Assembly (NCBI RefSeq): GCF_030272615.1
Contig: NC_081405.1
Coordinates: forward strand, 24,597,272 to 24,661,271
Direction: 5' to 3'
Origin: Cryptomeria japonica
Lineage: Eukaryota; Streptophyta; Pinopsida; Cupressales; Cupressaceae
Length of the DNA: 64,000 nucleotides
The notes below the pieces were generated by a model. The model was not told where the DNA came from and did not search any database. It was given only the letters and a program-made list of their open reading frames with translations. The position numbers and the translations under genes were made by a program. Of the stretch, positions 11,661-22,655 are shown in pieces. Within the stretch, counting starts at the first letter, position 1; every line of letters begins with the position of its first letter.

Positions 11661-13899
11661 GTTTACAATTGAGTGTATAACACAATTTCATCCAAATTAT
11701 CTCTTAATTCATAATTTTAATTTTAAAATTAATAGTTGTGTTTTATTTTTAGTAAGAAAATAATTCTAGATTAAAATAAAACAATTCTTAAACAAATAAC
11801 ACGGTTCAAAATTGATACATTTTATAGATAGATGTATTTATGATATCTATTAATATTAATATTATATTTATTATAAAATATTAATTATTTGACATGTAAA
11901 TAACTATCAATTTTAACTTGAGTGAATTTTTATTTACATTTAAATTAAAAAATTGATAATACCATTGTACAACAAGTATGAACAAAATGATTTGGTTTTA
12001 ACTATCAAGATTCTTTTGTAAGTATGTTCTGAATAAATTTAACTGTGAGAGGCCCAACCTTTACGTAACCACCACGAAGGAAAACAAAATGGAGGAACCT
12101 ACAAGAAGTGAGACCACCAAGAACACAATAACCAAAAAAGGTAGACCCTTTTTTGAACAGAGGTTTAAGACTGAAACCTCAAACTAGAGCCCGAACAAGG
12201 TTCCCAACCTACCATGTCACATAATCAGAACAAAAGGGTTTAGGAAAGAACCCCAAACCATCTTCCTGCAAAAAAAAAAACCCTTATATTGAGACCAAAG
12301 TAGCCAAGGGATCAAAAACCAACATGTTTTGAAAGGCTTCCCGCAACCTTTTTCCAAACAAAACTCCTTGAAAAATATTCTCCAATAAAGTAGCATTAAT
12401 AAATTGTCCCTCAAGAGGAAACAAATGAGGTCAAAGGGTAGTAGGGAAAAAAACATTATCCCGAGAAGAACATGAGATCTCCTAGAGGGCGTCAGGAACC
12501 ACCTCAATAGCCAATAAGAAGGAAGCATAACCCTCTTTGGTTAATCGCTCATAGGGTAACCAACCCTGAACAGGCAACCACTTCCAACCCACCAATGATA
12601 GCCAATAACCAACACCACCAAGAAATCCATCTTCCACCAAGAAATGAATATACCCCACAAACCCCAATACCTCAACCATCCACCACAAAAGAAAACTCCA
12701 CCTCAAAATAAGTCTCTAAATGGAAGGCTGATGAAAGAAAAAAGGACCCCACCAAATGCGCACAAGGTTCCATAAGCCCCAAATATCCCTCAACACAAGG
12801 AGAGGGACAAACACCTTAGAGGCCCCCATAGAAAGAAGAGCCCAAGCACTAACAACTCTTTTCCAAAAACTCCCATCCTAGAAGGCACAAAGGAGAATAA
12901 AGTATTTGCACAACACCACACCACATCCCATAGGCAAAGGTTCCTTAGCAAAGAACAACTGCTCAACAAGGGCAATAAAACCAACCGATAAAGAAAAAAA
13001 TGGGCCGAAACCCCAAAAGCTAAAGTTAGATGGGAAGTAGAGAAATCAATGACAACACCATCCTTCCCACACCCAAAGGTCTGACCTAAAATAGGAAAAA
13101 GTATCTGCTAGCATTTAGGAGAGCTGCTAAAGGAGCCCAAGAAAGAAAGACAGCCTTAAACAAGCTATGAATCACTCAAGCAACAAAGGTAGAAAACGAG
13201 ATCCACAAAATAGGGTACTACCTGCCACACACACGAATAGTATAAATCACTCATAGGAAGGAAAGGGATAGAAAATTGTCAAGGCCCCTGAAGGCCTTGA
13301 AAAATTGAGGCACGATAACACCTTTAAATGCAGACACATCACTCACTGTCGACCTAATAAAATCCATCAGGAAGCAAACAAATCTACACCCAACGCCATA
13401 CCAAAAGGTAGAGAAGGATTGCACACCCACAAAAAAAACACTATGCCAAACCTTGATCTCCAACAACCTTCGTAGGAGCAACAAAAATAACCTAGAAACA
13501 TGCACAAGTACAAAGAACAAATGACATGAAGGCACAAAGCCATCATACATACACCAATAGTACTAGAGGCAATCTCCCTCTGACCCTTAACTGAGCACCA
13601 AGTAGAAGGAGACAATTATGCATACCCTGGAACCAAAATGACCCACAAGGCCACACCAATGACCAGACGACAATGCAATCCATGACCATGACCATTTCCC
13701 TCCCCATCGCCATTGTTTTCATCCTTGTCCCTTGCAATCTCCCCTCCTCCAAAAAACCTATTTCTCCCCTTCCCCTTCTCGCTCACAATTTTTGAAATTG
13801 TTCTCTTTTGTAAGTATTCTATATTTTATTGGTTACATGGTTTCTTTTGATTTTTGAAAATTGTATGGAACTTAGGTTGGGAGACAACTTCCTACACTA
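11661..13899. other. Unassigned intergenic stretch
   Basis: The first ~380 bp are AT-rich. From about 12040 to 13760 the plus strand is rich in A and C. The minus strand is open for short distances with hydrophobic, Leu/Phe/Trp-rich translations that show no motif I recognise, so I do not call genes there. No LTR ends or target duplications could be matched. Confidence 0.4.
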
Positions 13900-14110
13900 A
13901 TCTTGAGAGGAGGGTAATGCAAAAATCTTAAAGATTTTTACAACAGACACAAAAATTTAATAGAAATAAACATAAATAGTTTGCATACCACAACATAGTG
14001 ATTTATGTGGGGAAAACCCTTTTAGGAGAAAAACCCCACAATCCAAAAGCTGTGGAATATTTTATTGAGAGATCAACGAGTATGTCTAGGATTATGAGGG
14101 GCCAAACTAG
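13900..14110 (-). repeat. LTR fragment in reverse orientation
   Basis: Contains TGTGGGGAAAACCC followed by AGAAAAACCCCAC. On the minus strand this reads as the GGGGTTTTT..GGGTTTTCCCCA phrase, which resembles a motif near the right end of LTRs in this window. The same phrase occurs near 53440. The boundaries are uncertain. Confidence 0.4.
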
Positions 14111-14899
14111 GTCCTTAGGTGGCAATGGAAATTAAAAAAAATGGAGTTAGACAATTTGACATGAAAATTTGAAAAGGTTAATAGCATAATTTCAAAAATA
14201 TGAAAGAATATAATTTGTAGAAAATTGAATGTAGTTTCTAAGATACTAGTTGTTTTTTGAAAAAGAAAAAACATTTGGTCAAAATTTGAAATTTCAATGC
14301 AATATTACTAAATTTGTACAAAAAAGATAAAAAAATAGGTGTATGTGTGACCAACCTAATAGAAGAAAAACATAATATTTTTTGACAAAAATGTTAAATA
14401 TAAGTAGAAGACACATGTTCGGATGTGCCACATATTTTCTGTAGTTTTATCCCTAGTAAATAATTAGTTATGAATTTTTTGCTAAAACTTAAAAGAAAAA
14501 AATCTTGTATGTTTGACCACCATAAATTGGTAAAAAATTTATGAAATTCTATTTTTTTATTTCTATAGTATGCAAAGCATAGAATGTTGTGCATCTTTCA
14601 GAATGAAAAAATGTGAAACCGTTTGAAAGTTATAGATGTTTTTCAATCAAACTCTCAATTAAGACTTTAGTCTCAATGCATATAGAAAATAATTAATAAT
14701 TATTTATGAAATTAAAAATAAGACATCATTTATATTGGTGAAAAGATATCAATTTCCCTAATAAACCCTTTTCGTTTAATCAATTTCGAATTAAAAAAGT
14801 CCTCATTCACATGGGAAAGTTTGGAAAAGTAAGCAAAACTTCTAAACATAATTTTTGTGTTGACTTTATAGGTTTGACATCCCCAAGCCAAATCACAAA

Positions 14900-15445
14900 G
14901 AAATCCAAAGGAAAAAATGGAGGGAAAACTATAATGTCAAAAAATGATTATCTATTAGTAACAGATATTATAATCATATAAATCCATTTTTTAAATGAAA
15001 AAAATAGATATCTGTTTCTTCAAGTCACTTTAAAAAAAAAAAAATTACTTTTTTTTCAAAATGGATATTCGTTTAAAATGAATATCTGTTTCAAATGAGT
15101 GTTCATTTTGAAAAGCCTAGAAAAACACATTTTAGTAAAATGCCAATAACTTTTATGTTTCTTATCAAAATTTTGATTTTTTATAGGCGTTAGAAAGGTT
15201 ATTTAGAGCTCTACATAGTGGAACTGGTAGTATATCTGTATTATGCATAACCATATTTATAACTAATTTAAATTCTTCCTTCATTTTGGAAACATCAAAT
15301 GCTCACAACTTTTGCATATGGATTCCCTCTTTCATGATTTTTTTGTAAAAATTATCTCAAAATACTTGAAACATTAAATGAGTAATTATAATAAAAATTT
15401 ATGCATTTTATTAAGTAGATTTATAAATTTTGATAAGCCATCATT

Positions 15446-15489
<44 letters not shown>

Positions 15490-16140
15490 TGACGTAAACC
15501 TATTGCTCTATCTCTCCCTTACCCTGTCCCTCTCTTTTCGTCCCTCTTTATACATCTCTCTATCTCTCATTGAATCTCTCCTTCCTTCCCTATATTAGTA
15601 CATAAAATATAAATGTTTCATTATTTACCACCTTTTAAATGTTTCAATTCTTTTAGGAGAAAAAAATGAAATAAAAGAGTGTATGCAAAAGTTGTGAGTA
15701 TTTAAAGTTTAAAAAATGAATGATTAACTATAAATGATTATAATTAATTTTTGGTGTATAATACAATAAAATTACCTTGTCCATTTTTTAGGTCTTTGGA
15801 TTACCTTTTCAACGCCTGTAAAAAAATATAATTTTGATAAGAAACACAAAATTTATACCCATTTTACTAAAGTATTCTTTTTAGGCTACACAAACAGATA
15901 TCCATTTTGTTCTCCATAATAGATATTTGTTTCAAATAGATATCCATTTTTGAAAACATGACATTACAACAATGATGTTAGAAAATGGGATATTCGTTAA
16001 TAACAAATATATGCTATTGACAGATATATGTTGATAACATATATTCGTTAATAACATATATTTGTTACTAATAGATATCTATTTTTCTATTACTAACAAA
16101 TATCCATTTTGGTTTGGTATTTACAAACCAAATTCAAATT
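14900..16140. repeat. Long inverted repeat (foldback) of about 1.2 kb
   Basis: The left arm (about 14940-15420) and right arm (about 15600-16110) are diverged reverse complements. For example, TTATGTTTCTTATCAAAAT then ATAGGCGTT near 15155-15190 matches the complement of AACGCCTGT..ATTTTGATAAGAAACA near 15811-15847. CTCACAACTTTTGCATA near 15301 matches the complement of ATGCAAAAGTTGTGAGT near 15683. Outer parts carry many GGATATCTGTT-like motifs. The loop holds a CT/GT microsatellite. No protein is encoded, so it may be a large foldback or MITE-type element. Exact termini and a target duplication were not resolved. Confidence 0.65.
15446..15491. repeat. Compound (CT)n(GT)n microsatellite
   Basis: A run of CT dinucleotides passes directly into GT dinucleotides, in the loop between the two arms of the foldback repeat. 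Confidence 0.95.
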
Positions 16141-18030
16141 TTGCCTAACCCATACAAAAATTCAAAGAAAAATTTGGCATGTTTGGCAAAGTAAAAACAT
16201 GTTTTTTCGCCTATTGTCACTTTTTGGACCTCGATGATCTCGCACCCACCCCAAAAATATATTAAAATACTTACAGAGAAACCTTCTCACATTGAGTATC
16301 ACCAATGAAGATCCATAGGCAACTAAACAACTATCAAAATCCTCGAATACATCATAATACACATTTGTAATACAATGCCTTCTTAAAATAGGGTTGCCTT
16401 TAGTGAAAAAGAGGCACACACCATATTTATTGTTAGATCTATGACATGATGATAAATGCTCAAGATTCATAATGATAACCATACCAGTCATTAAGAATTT
16501 ATCATTTGACTACTTATGGATTTGATTGTATGTGTCCTTTTTTGCATCAACATTTCGGATCACACTTTGTGATCCATCATTAGGATGTTAGAGAGTGTCA
16601 AGAGATGTAGAATTGTAATTTGCTGACATAGCTTGACTCAAGGTGATTTAAAGCATGCGAGGAGAGAGGGGAAAAGAACCACATGGAATGCGGAGAAGGA
16701 TGAGACACAAACAAAACAAAATGCATAAAAAAAGAGAGACAAATTAAAACTAAATAACAATAATCATGGTCAATGCAATTGAATAATCCTATTAGATTCA
16801 ACCATATTATATACAACTACTAAAAAGACATCATATGATAAGAGATAAAGAAGAGCTCAAATGTTTTGATAAAAATAGGACTCAAAACTTTATGAGTTAT
16901 TGTGAAGAATAACAATTAATTAAATACATAATAATTGTTAAATAGTAAAAACAAAGAGGATTATTGAGATTATATAATATTAAAATTTTAAGTGACAATA
17001 CAACTACATAAAGCAAAAATAATACAAATAAATGAATATTATGATAGAAAGATACAATTGATATATAATAATGGCAAATGGATGAATACAAAATGAATAT
17101 AATAAGAAGTAAGATAGGTAATTTAGTATTATCATAAATTTATTTAAAAAAAGTTATGTAGTAATAACAAAAGAAGAATAATTAAATAAGTATATTTAAA
17201 GAACATTAAATTGTAGAATATTAAATAACTAATAAACAATGTTTTATAAGATTATTTAGGTATTTATAGTTCTAAAGCCTTACTTTGAAATATTTTATTG
17301 TCTTACTCCTCTCTTCTTTCAATATAGATAGATTTGAGGAAGAACATAAAGATGAATTTCCAAATTCTAAGCATCAAATGTCAAGTGAATTGACCACCTA
17401 GAAATAAGAAGATTTGTATTGGTCAAGGACTAATGATTCTCTTACAAAATTGATTGCTCCTCTTTCTTTTTATTCCACTAGTTTGTTCTTCTTAGTCCTC
17501 ATTGTTGTAATCTTATGATTTACATTGTTAGTTATAGTATTTGTAATTTCATGCACGGTTCGTACCTTTAAGATAACGTTTTCTATTATGGTTATGAAAT
17601 GCAAGCTATATGCTTATATGTTGATAATGGACCACTTTCTTTGTGGTCCCCTTGACAGTCTTTGATTTGTCTATTTAAGGTAATCTGTCTTTACATTTTA
17701 TTTTTTTTTAAAAGAAGCAAATCATAAGCACCACAAAATTATTGACCCCACACAATAATAATTGAATGCGACACAACTAGTGACCCCTCTCCCCTACAAT
17801 AATTGTACTCCCAAAATTGAAAAAATTAAAAATAGTAAAATGAGAATTTCCTATCCATACAATTTCATCCTCCCTAAGTCCTCGGATCTTGGTCAGATGA
17901 AATCATTCACATATATAGAGTAAAACCAAACGACAGCTGGTAGTCCTCGTTTGTCAGATTGTTGCAAGTAGAGGCAATTTCTACACGTTTTATAAGAGTA
18001 TTTTGATGGAAATGTAAGTTCAAAACTGTG
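16141..18030. other. AT-rich intergenic DNA upstream of the tryptophan synthase-like gene
   Basis: Mostly AT-rich with no recognisable gene. On the minus strand 16162-16491 is open for 109 codons, including NKYGVCLFFTKGNPILRRHC. It reads more like decayed coding sequence than random AT-rich DNA, but I cannot name a family. The last few hundred bases before the gene contain no clear mobile element boundary. Confidence 0.45.
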
Positions 18031-18033
18031 TCC

Positions 18034-18041
18034 TATATTAA
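18034..18041 (+). promoter_or_regulatory. Candidate TATA box for the tryptophan synthase-like gene
   Basis: TATATTAA lies 59 bp before the ATG at 18093, which would place a transcript start near 18065 and leave a short leader. A second candidate, ATATATAG, lies at 17911-17918. The choice is positional inference only. Confidence 0.4.
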
Positions 18042-18092
18042 TAGTAGAGCGTAGAGCTTCTTTGGAGAAGTAAGTAGCTACCAAAAAACGAA

Positions 18093-19484
18093 ATGGGTAG
18101 TTTAGGATTAGCAATGGAGAGTAGATGGCGATGGTCCACAGCCAGAGGGGGTGGAAATCCCTCAATCATAATGCGGTTGCAGAGAATCAAAGGAAGCGCC
18201 TGCGCCTGCCCCCCTTCCTTATCACCACTTCTCTCACTCAAGGCTGCGGGATCCCTGTTGGGTACCAAGAGGCCCGATGCGTTTGGGAGATATGGGAAAT
18301 ATGGGGGCAAATACGTCCCCGAGACAATTATGCATGCGCTCTCCCAACTGGAATTAGCCTTCCATGCAATCAAAGCAGACAAGAGCTTTCAGAAAGAGCT
18401 GGCCGCCATTCTCAAAGACTACGTGGGCCGCCAGTCACCACTCTACTTTGCAGAGAGGCTAACGGAGCATTATGGGGGAGGGCCCCAAATTTACCTGAAA
18501 AGGGAAGATCTCAATCACACGGGATCTTCCAAGGTGAACAACGCCATTGCGCAATCACTCCTCGCCAAACGCATGGGAAAGCAACGGGTAGTGGCCGAGA
18601 CTGGTTCAGGGCAGCATGGCCTTGCAATTGCCGCTGCCTCTGCCCGGCTCGGTTTGCAGTGCGTTGTGTACATGGGCGGCCGTGATATGGAGCGCCAGGC
18701 CTCTAATGTCATTCAAATGCGGCTTTTGGGGGCTGATGTGAGGCCGGTTTTTTATGGGTCCGCCGCATTGAAGGACGCCACATCGGAGGCTTTTCGGGAC
18801 TGTGTTACGAATGTGGAGAGCACGCACTATATCATGGGCTCTGTCATCGGTCCACATCCGTACCCCATGATTGTACGGGAGTTTAATGCTGTTGTAGGGA
18901 AAGAGACACGAAGACAGGCTATGGAGAAATGGGGGGGGAAGCCTGATGTAGTGATTGCTTGTGTTGGGCGGGGCTCAAACGCAATGGGGATGTTTCATGA
19001 GTTTGTGAGTGATGAAGATGTGAGGTTGATTGGTGTGGAAGGAGGAGGGTCGGGGCTGGAGAGTGGAAAGCATGCGGCCACTTTGAGCAGAGGGGAGGTG
19101 GGTGTTATGCACGGAGGGATGAGCCTTTTGCTTCAGGATGATGATGGGCAGATCGTTGAGCCTTATTCTATCGCCTCCGGACTGAATTACCCGGGCATCG
19201 GACCAGAGCATAGTTTTCTTAAGGAAATTGGTCGTGCAGAGTACTATAGCGTCACTGATGAGGAGGCATTAGATGCTTTCCACCTGCTGTCGAGATTAGA
19301 GGGCATCATACCTGCTCTTGAGACGGCTCATGCGGTGGCTTATCTCAGTAAACTATGCCCTGAATTGGGTGAGGGAAGCAAGGTGGTGCTCAATTGTAGC
19401 GGTAGCGGAATCAAGGATGTTCAAATCGCACTCAACCATCCCCACCATCTCAAACAACGTGTCGACTGTCACAGTTCAGCTTAA
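18093..19484 (+). CDS. Tryptophan synthase beta subunit-like protein, intronless, altered active site
   Basis: One uninterrupted frame of 463 codons. The family joins indole and serine to make tryptophan, using pyridoxal phosphate. Residues 1 to about 55 are Arg/Ser-rich and could be a plastid transit peptide; the conserved body starts at FGRYGKYGGKYVPE. Relative to Salmonella TrpB numbering, conserved residues are the PLP lysine (K147, =K87), E169 (=E109), R201 (=R141), E410 (=E350) and S436 (=S377). Changed residues are H86 to Ser (S146, in HTGSSK), the phosphate-loop GGGSN to GRGSN (R293), D305 to Asn (N365), and SGRGDKD to SGSGIKD. The start at 18093 has G at -3 and +4; M8 (18114) is an alternative. 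Plant TSB genes usually contain introns, so this may be a retrocopy. GC content is far above the flanks. Activity on indole and serine is uncertain. Confidence 0.93.
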   Translation: MGSLGLAMESRWRWSTARGGGNPSIIMRLQRIKGSACACPPSLSPLLSLKAAGSLLGTKRPDAFGRYGKYGGKYVPETIMHALSQLELAFHAIKADKSFQKELAAILKDYVGRQSPLYFAERLTEHYGGGPQIYLKREDLNHTGSSKVNNAIAQSLLAKRMGKQRVVAETGSGQHGLAIAAASARLGLQCVVYMGGRDMERQASNVIQMRLLGADVRPVFYGSAALKDATSEAFRDCVTNVESTHYIMGSVIGPHPYPMIVREFNAVVGKETRRQAMEKWGGKPDVVIACVGRGSNAMGMFHEFVSDEDVRLIGVEGGGSGLESGKHAATLSRGEVGVMHGGMSLLLQDDDGQIVEPYSIASGLNYPGIGPEHSFLKEIGRAEYYSVTDEEALDAFHLLSRLEGIIPALETAHAVAYLSKLCPELGEGSKVVLNCSGSGIKDVQIALNHPHHLKQRVDCHSSA

Positions 19485-20150
19485 ACATGAACATATGTTA
19501 ATCATATTTTAAGTTTTAATTTGTTTAGATCTGAATTTCACATTAATGGGTGATAGTGTAATTCTAAGCGCTGTTTATGTGGTTGTAATTTAAGAGTGTA
19601 ATTGAAATAGTCACTTTAACAAGTTAAAGTTTAGAGTAGATATGTTGTAATGTTTCTTATATTATAATTTAATGAAGTGGATAAGTTATTATTATGTAAT
19701 TTATTTTGATAATTTTAATATTTTAATTATCTTTTATTTTAGTTTTCATAATTCTAATTGTTGAGAATATTATATAAATGGTCTAAACTTGGTGTCAAAT
19801 AGTTGATACAGATATAATTTTTGAGAGTTTTTCAATATAATATCTAATCAAGAATCTTCGTATACTTATAATCTATCAATGTTTATATTTTTTAATACAG
19901 TTTTTGATAGTAATCTACTATACAATCAATTAATAGTTCTTTTCAAGATTGATGCTCAATATGATATGAATGGATTTGTCTACTATAATATAATTATTCA
20001 AAATTGGACTACTATAATATAACTATTGGTATGTGGCACTTGATCATGTTGTTGGGTTTAAATTTTGATGACTTTGTGAGTCATGTTTTCCCCAAAATTA
20101 ATTAATGGGGGAATGCAACCTAGACAAAAATAGGTACTTAAAACTCCAAC
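19485..20150. other. AT-rich 3' flank of the tryptophan synthase-like gene
   Basis: No gene and no obvious element. I see no canonical AATAAA close to the stop and no poly(A) run that would mark a recent retrocopy insertion. Confidence 0.5.
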
Positions 20151-20154
20151 AAGA

Positions 20155-20335
20155 AGTTCTATAGAATAAGTAGATCCCTTGATAGCGGGAGGAGCACCAA
20201 AGGATATGTGTTTACTGTAGGTGGAATACAGTTAGTTGGATTTCATGACTATAGAAGGTTCTTGAACTTTCAACAACAAAAGCAGAATATGTTGCTACTA
20301 TAAGGGTAAAAGCAAAACCTGTGTCACACTTTTAT
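20155..20335 (+). pseudogene. Ty1/copia RNase H scrap
   Basis: DSGRSTKGYVFTVGG is readable at about 20180-20225 and TKAEYVAT near 20278-20300 in another frame. These are the D-x-RSTSGYVF and STTEAEYVA landmarks of copia RNase H. Only this piece remains, broken by stops and a frameshift, with no LTR identified for it. Confidence 0.75.
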
Positions 20336-20439
20336 AAAGGAACTAGCCAACACAACTAAAACTGTAAAGGAACTAACCAGCACAACTAAAACTGTTTAAC
20401 TTCAACTACATAAAAGTGAAATTTCTAAGTTGAATTTTG

Positions 20440-20958
20440 AAATGATGTAAACTGATCAAGTGTAGAAATATTAATGAAATTTAGGTTTGCTATTTTTTAA
20501 ATTTTTTTGAAAAAAAATTGATATTTTTTTATAAATTCAAAGACTGGTTTTTCATTGTTGAAAAATGTTAAAAATTAAGGGTTCTAGTTAGCTTCACCAA
20601 AAAAATGAAAACAAACTTTATTTTTTCTGATTTTTTTTCCAAATAGAGAACATATATATGTAGAGTTAAAAATAAATTAAAAAAATTGATGTATATTTTT
20701 TTCGTTATAATATTTTGAAGTCCAACATAAAAAATTTGACAGTTTTCATTTGATGTCACCTTTTGACTACTAAATTTATCATTAAACTGTTATCCCGGAT
20801 TTCAACATGACCAAAATCATGAGGTAGCCCTATGAAACTAGTCTATTTTGCACCTTACAACCTCCGGGAGAGCTTGATCGACTCTGTTGGTTAGCTCATT
20901 TAGCTTTTCGCTTTTCATTTTTATTGTTTTTAGGTTCTTTTAGATTTGCAGTTTTACC
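20440..20958. other. Unassigned AT-rich stretch before the palindrome array
   Basis: Long A and T runs, with no coding or element signature seen. Confidence 0.4.
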
Positions 20959-20960
20959 TA

Positions 20961-22026
20961 CAAGTCGGACTTTAACTTTAAAGTCTGACCTGCAGGATTT
21001 TTTCCTTTTGAGGGAATTTGCACATCGGACTTTAAAGTCCGATGTCTAAAATTTTGGTTCTACCCCTGCAGATTGGACTTTAAAGTCCGACCTGCAGGGT
21101 CTTTGCACCTACACATCAGACTTTAAAGTTCGATGTGCAAGTTGATTTAGCAATTTTCTTCATGTTGGACTTTAAAGTTCGACTTGCAAGTGTTTTAGTC
21201 CTGCATGTTGGACTTTTAAAGTCCGACATGCACGATGCGATTAGGAATTAATGATCACATTTATTGCAAATTTTGAGTTTATTTATTAATTTTTGGGGAT
21301 TATTTCTTCATTTCATTTCGTGATTTCTCCTCTGCGCGTGCACTCCTTCTCCTCTCATCGTGTTTTCAACCTTGATAACCTCGCTAGTTATCTGATTTTT
21401 CTTCGGCCGTGTGGATTGAGGTAGGGTTTTATTGTTTTTGTTTGTTTTTTCCCTTCCATCTTTTTTTCTCCGTCGTTTTGGGTTTTCTGTTGATTAGGAG
21501 CGCATTGGACATTTAAAATCCAATTGCTCTCGAAATATTCCTCTCAAGGTCTGAGGGTACATCAAACTTTAATGTCCAATGGCCCTCTGACCCTTTTTGT
21601 TTTTCTTCCCCCTCTTCCCTCGCCTGCACATCGGGACATGCAAGCTAATGAGTGGAAATCTCTCTGCATATTAGACTTTAAAGTCTGATATGCTTGAGGG
21701 TTAAACCTCACATATCAGACTTTAAAGTCCGATATGCAAGAGGAGATTGTCAAATTGACATGTCGAGTTTTAAAACTTGACATGTCAATTGGTTGCCCCT
21801 CCCCAGCACATCAAACTTTAATGTTTGATGTGCTGGTCTTTTGAATGATTTTCCACTTGCACATCAGACTTTAAAGTTCGATTTGCTAATGATTTTTCCT
21901 AGCTTGCACATTGGACTTTAAAGTCCGATGTGCCGATGACTTCCCCCAATTTGCACATCGGAATTTAAAGTCTGATGTGCAAATTTTGACTCTTAAGGTG
22001 CAGATCGGACTTTTTTCCCCGACCTA
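20961..22026. repeat. Regularly spaced array of about 17 near-palindromes, core GGACTTTAAAGTCC
   Basis: Each unit is a dyad of 24-38 bp centred on CTTTAAAG. Centres lie near 20977, 21033, 21081, 21124, 21173, 21217, then 21515, 21570, 21632, 21679, 21723, 21771, 21819, 21872, 21919, 21966 and 22012. Spacing within the two blocks is 43-62 bp, about 48 on average; the gap between blocks is about 298 bp. The dyad at 21022-21045 is perfect over 24 bp. The one at 21753-21790 pairs 18 of 19 positions. The one at 21803-21836 has perfect 14-bp arms that differ from the consensus on both sides at once. Units near 21632 and 22012 are degenerate. Intervening sequence is not conserved. The array ends about 130 bp before the ORF at 22159. 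Function unknown. Confidence 0.9.
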
Positions 22027-22158
22027 CCAATTTTGATAGTTTTGCTCCCAAGCCTGTTCTGAGTCCAATTTTTTGATCCGATTGATAAAATTTGGTTTTA
22101 TTGATGATAATAATTATCGAAGAAGCTAATCCTCAGTGTTGAATGCAGTAATTTGCAA

Positions 22159-22655
22159 ATGTCAAGACCCTGTCAGGACAAATCAAAGCCTTCTTCGAGT
22201 CAGTTGGAATCTTCACCGGGTAAAACATCAGCAAAGAAGATGAAGTACAAGTATGATAAATACTTGAATTTGTACCTAGAGAGTTCAATAAATTCAAACA
22301 TCAAGGAGATCAAAGATACAAAAATTGATCAAGTTAGTATGCATGAATTTATTGATCGAGTTGAGAAAGCTCCTTCCCACTTAACAAACTTGATCAAATC
22401 TGAGTTGCATAAATATGCTTCCTTCCCAGTTGCAGCTCATGATCCAGATTTTGTGCTTGTAGTGGCGGATCACTTTGATCCAAATACAAGATAGATTAAG
22501 GATGCTAATCAAAATGTGGTCATGACTTTGGACAATGTTTTCTTCAACAATGTTTCTAAAGGTTCTCCAGTCGAGGAAGTGGCCGACATTTCTCAAGAAA
22601 GTGCTCAGGAGTACTATGAGAAAAATGAGGTCAAATGCAGGAAAGTAATTAATAC
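22159..22655 (+). pseudogene. Unrecognised ORF, 5' part, interrupted by copia-B
   Basis: Starts ATGTCAAGACCCTG and reads through a Lys/Ser-rich N-terminus (SRPCQDKSKPSSSQ) into a region including HEFIDRVEKAPSHLTNLIK. There is an in-frame stop (TAG) at 22492-22494, after which the frame continues (DANQNVVMTLDNVFFNN) until copia-B enters at 22656. The rest resumes at 30402. I do not recognise the family. The palindrome array lies immediately upstream and may be its leader or promoter. The retroelement-rich setting and an analogous long ORF in E3 suggest an element-borne gene, but its LTRs were not identified. Confidence 0.6.

Noticed and set aside
12217-13752. Several minus-strand ORFs of 64-103 codons
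   Set aside because: Hydrophobic, low-information translations with no motif and no continuous frame; likely compositional.
18125-18857. Other-frame ORFs over the tryptophan synthase-like gene
   Set aside because: Shadows of the 463-codon frame, caused by its higher GC content.
20961-22026. CRISPR array
   Set aside because: The regular palindromic repeats with short spacers look superficially similar, but units vary widely in sequence, spacers are about 12-23 bp, there are no cas genes, and the surroundings are plant retroelements.
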